Shown piece after piece: positions 62,661 through 64,000 of a stretch of DNA of 64,000 bases. The stretch lies in the NCBI GenBank assembly GCA_900095095.1, contig FMBT01000355.1:124001-188000 (forward strand), given 5' to 3'. Every line of letters begins with the position of its first letter. Position 1 is the first letter of the stretch. The notes under the pieces are model-generated. The model was given only the letters and a program-made list of their open reading frames with translations, had not been told where the DNA came from and did not search any database. Both the position numbers and the translations under genes were made by a program. Source of the stretch: Fragilariopsis cylindrus CCMP1102. Taxonomy: Eukaryota; Bacillariophyta; Bacillariophyceae; Bacillariales; Bacillariaceae.

Positions 62661-64000
62661 TTAGTCCGATGGTAATTTTTCTGGTGCAGTAGCTTTCTCT
62701 AAACTATTATTTATATCAGCATTGCTCCTACTGGTGGCTTTCTTTAAAAACGATTTCTTTTCTTTGCGTTCTTTCGCATCAAGTTTAAGTTGTTTTAACT
62801 TTTTCCGAATCGATCTTTTCAGTAACGACACGTTGTTTTACTTTTTCCGAATCGATCTTTTCAGTAACGACACGTATCTTACTTCTCCTGGTGTGAAACC
62901 ATATGGTCCTAGGCGTTGTAGATCAAGCCCTGACGATCCATCCATAAGGGAAAAATATACTCCCAATCCTATCGATATTGTCAAAGGAAGGATGATCCGA
63001 GGAATGATTTTTCGGTTTTCCCCGTTATCGTTGTTAGTATTAGTTTTTGTAGAAAATGGAAATGGTGATCGTTTTTGATTTATTTCGTCGTCGTCGTCGT
63101 CGTCGTCGTCCTTTGAGAATTTTTCCGCTTTCTGAAAAACCTCTATGTATGAAGTAAGGTACGCAGTGGCTAAGAACACTGCAGTTGTTACGATGACGGA
63201 TGTTACTGGCACGGAAATATCCTCATCAAAAATGGCTAAGGTTCTAACCCCAACAGCCAAAAGCAACGTCACTAACCCAAAATCGAATGTAATCCGTGCG
63301 ACAGTAAATTCGTCGCGATAAGTTGTTACTAAACGTCCTAGGGCAGAGTCTCGAGGATTATCAATATTTTTCTTTTTGCGATATTCTTCTTCGTAGCTTC
63401 CATCAGTTAGACGATATATAAGCAATTGGAGGCAGCAACGCATGATATCATCAAACATAACGTGGAGACATCGAGGACCACAAATATCCGAACAAGGTCC
63501 GTATCAGGCAATGGCCTCGAAATAGAAATAGATGTTGTAACACTTGTGACTTTGCTTTCTGATACAGTAGGGTGTTAGGCAAATTAAGCGATCCGTATGC
63601 GAATGCGGCAAACAAGCAGCATTTGCCTTCAGTTCTGATACGATACTAATCGCTCTGTCGGGATTGTCGTTGCTGTTGCTGTTCGGGGTGGGGGTGGGGT
63701 GGGGCAGTAGTAGTAGCAGAGGAAGAAGAAGTAGTAGTAGCGGGACCAATTTCTTCTTCGTCTTCGTCGTTGTACGCCAATAGTTCGGGTCGATTTAAGC
63801 CATTAGTACTCACTCCGTCGCCTTTGTCCTCGTCCACATCGTCACTTCCAATCTTTCTTCTCCCAGGATCGTTGTATGCTTCCTCTTCTTCTCTTTGATG
63901 TCCTTGCTTCAAACCTCTTTTTGTTTCTCGTCGTTTGATCCATTGGTGGAATGACGATGACGATAACGATGACGATGATGATGAAGGCGACACGACAAAC
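62661..64000 (-). CDS. Uncharacterised multi-pass membrane protein, 5' end outside window
   Basis: The frame is open to the right edge, so the N-terminus is missing. It begins with a Ser-rich and charged region (HQWIKRRETKRG; DEDEEEIGP), then, after frame changes near 63640 and 63450, hydrophobic and helical stretches (LLYQKAKSQVLQHLFLF, LVTLLLAVGVRTLAIF, VIVTTAVFLATAYLT, IILPLTISIGLGVYFSL). The Asp-rich loop comes from a GTC/GAC tract at 63086-63110. The frame stops at 62838 within a near-perfect 42/43-bp tandem duplication; beyond it the frame continues LKLDAKERKEKKSFLKKATS to a stop at 62661. I recognise no family. It could also be two genes. Confidence 0.5.
62790..62874 (-). repeat. 42/43-bp tandem duplication in coding sequence
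   Basis: Copy 62790-62832 (43 nt) and copy 62833-62874 (42 nt) are identical except for one missing A/T. On the - strand both encode NVSLLKRSIRKK; the single-base difference turns the first-read copy's Leu codon into a TAA stop. Confidence 0.9.

Overview
The window looks like nuclear DNA of a diatom (stramenopile). Genes are separated by AT-rich spacers and carry short GT-AG introns. One protein has the DVLCGRGG...HPGN..FR block (DUF6824 type), which I know as diatom-typical, and another combines a C-C-S-P secreted domain with PT-rich repeats. Plastid proteins carry signal peptides with an aromatic residue near the cleavage point. The rest of the set is eukaryotic: RNA polymerase II factor, IMP3, WDR5, eL8, mitochondrial EF-Tu.

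Layout. 0-10 kb: unknown proteins, a SET-domain protein resembling Rubisco-LSMT/SETD3, a Cu/Zn-SOD-fold protein that has lost its copper ligands, and mitochondrial EF-Tu. 10-25 kb: a 43-bp-arm inverted repeat, the DUF6824 gene, a GT14 glycosyltransferase, two related fucosyltransferase-like type II membrane proteins flanking a two-HMG-box gene. 26-40 kb: IMP3, a CCT-motif regulator, ATP-type PEP carboxykinase, a PT-rich secreted protein, ribosomal eL8, a selenocysteine tRNA and a WDR5-like protein. 41-50 kb: a GH99 endo-mannosidase-like type II protein, a plastid fibrillin, a homologue of the thymine-hypermodification / 5-hmdU-kinase helical superfamily, a thylakoid-lumen FKBP and a plastid UPF0301/AlgH protein. 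50-64 kb: a disordered protein, TFIIF-alpha with a decayed copy of its own tail downstream, a very long PP2C phosphatase, NUDCD2, a zinc-binding protein and a truncated membrane protein at the right edge.

There are no operons. Genes are monocistronic, often in divergent pairs with about 500 bp between starts (fibrillin / hypermodification homologue; FKBP / UPF0301; PP2C / NUDCD2). Loose themes are secretory-pathway glycosylation (GT14, two FucT-like, GH99) and plastid biology (fibrillin, FKBP, UPF0301).

One feature shapes the whole annotation. More than half of the conserved genes, including EF-Tu and PEPCK, are interrupted by single-base losses, mostly in short homopolymers, that shift the frame while the continuation is still recognisable. 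I read these as probable assembly indels, so I give such genes as single loci and note where each break lies. A real process cannot be excluded from the sequence alone.
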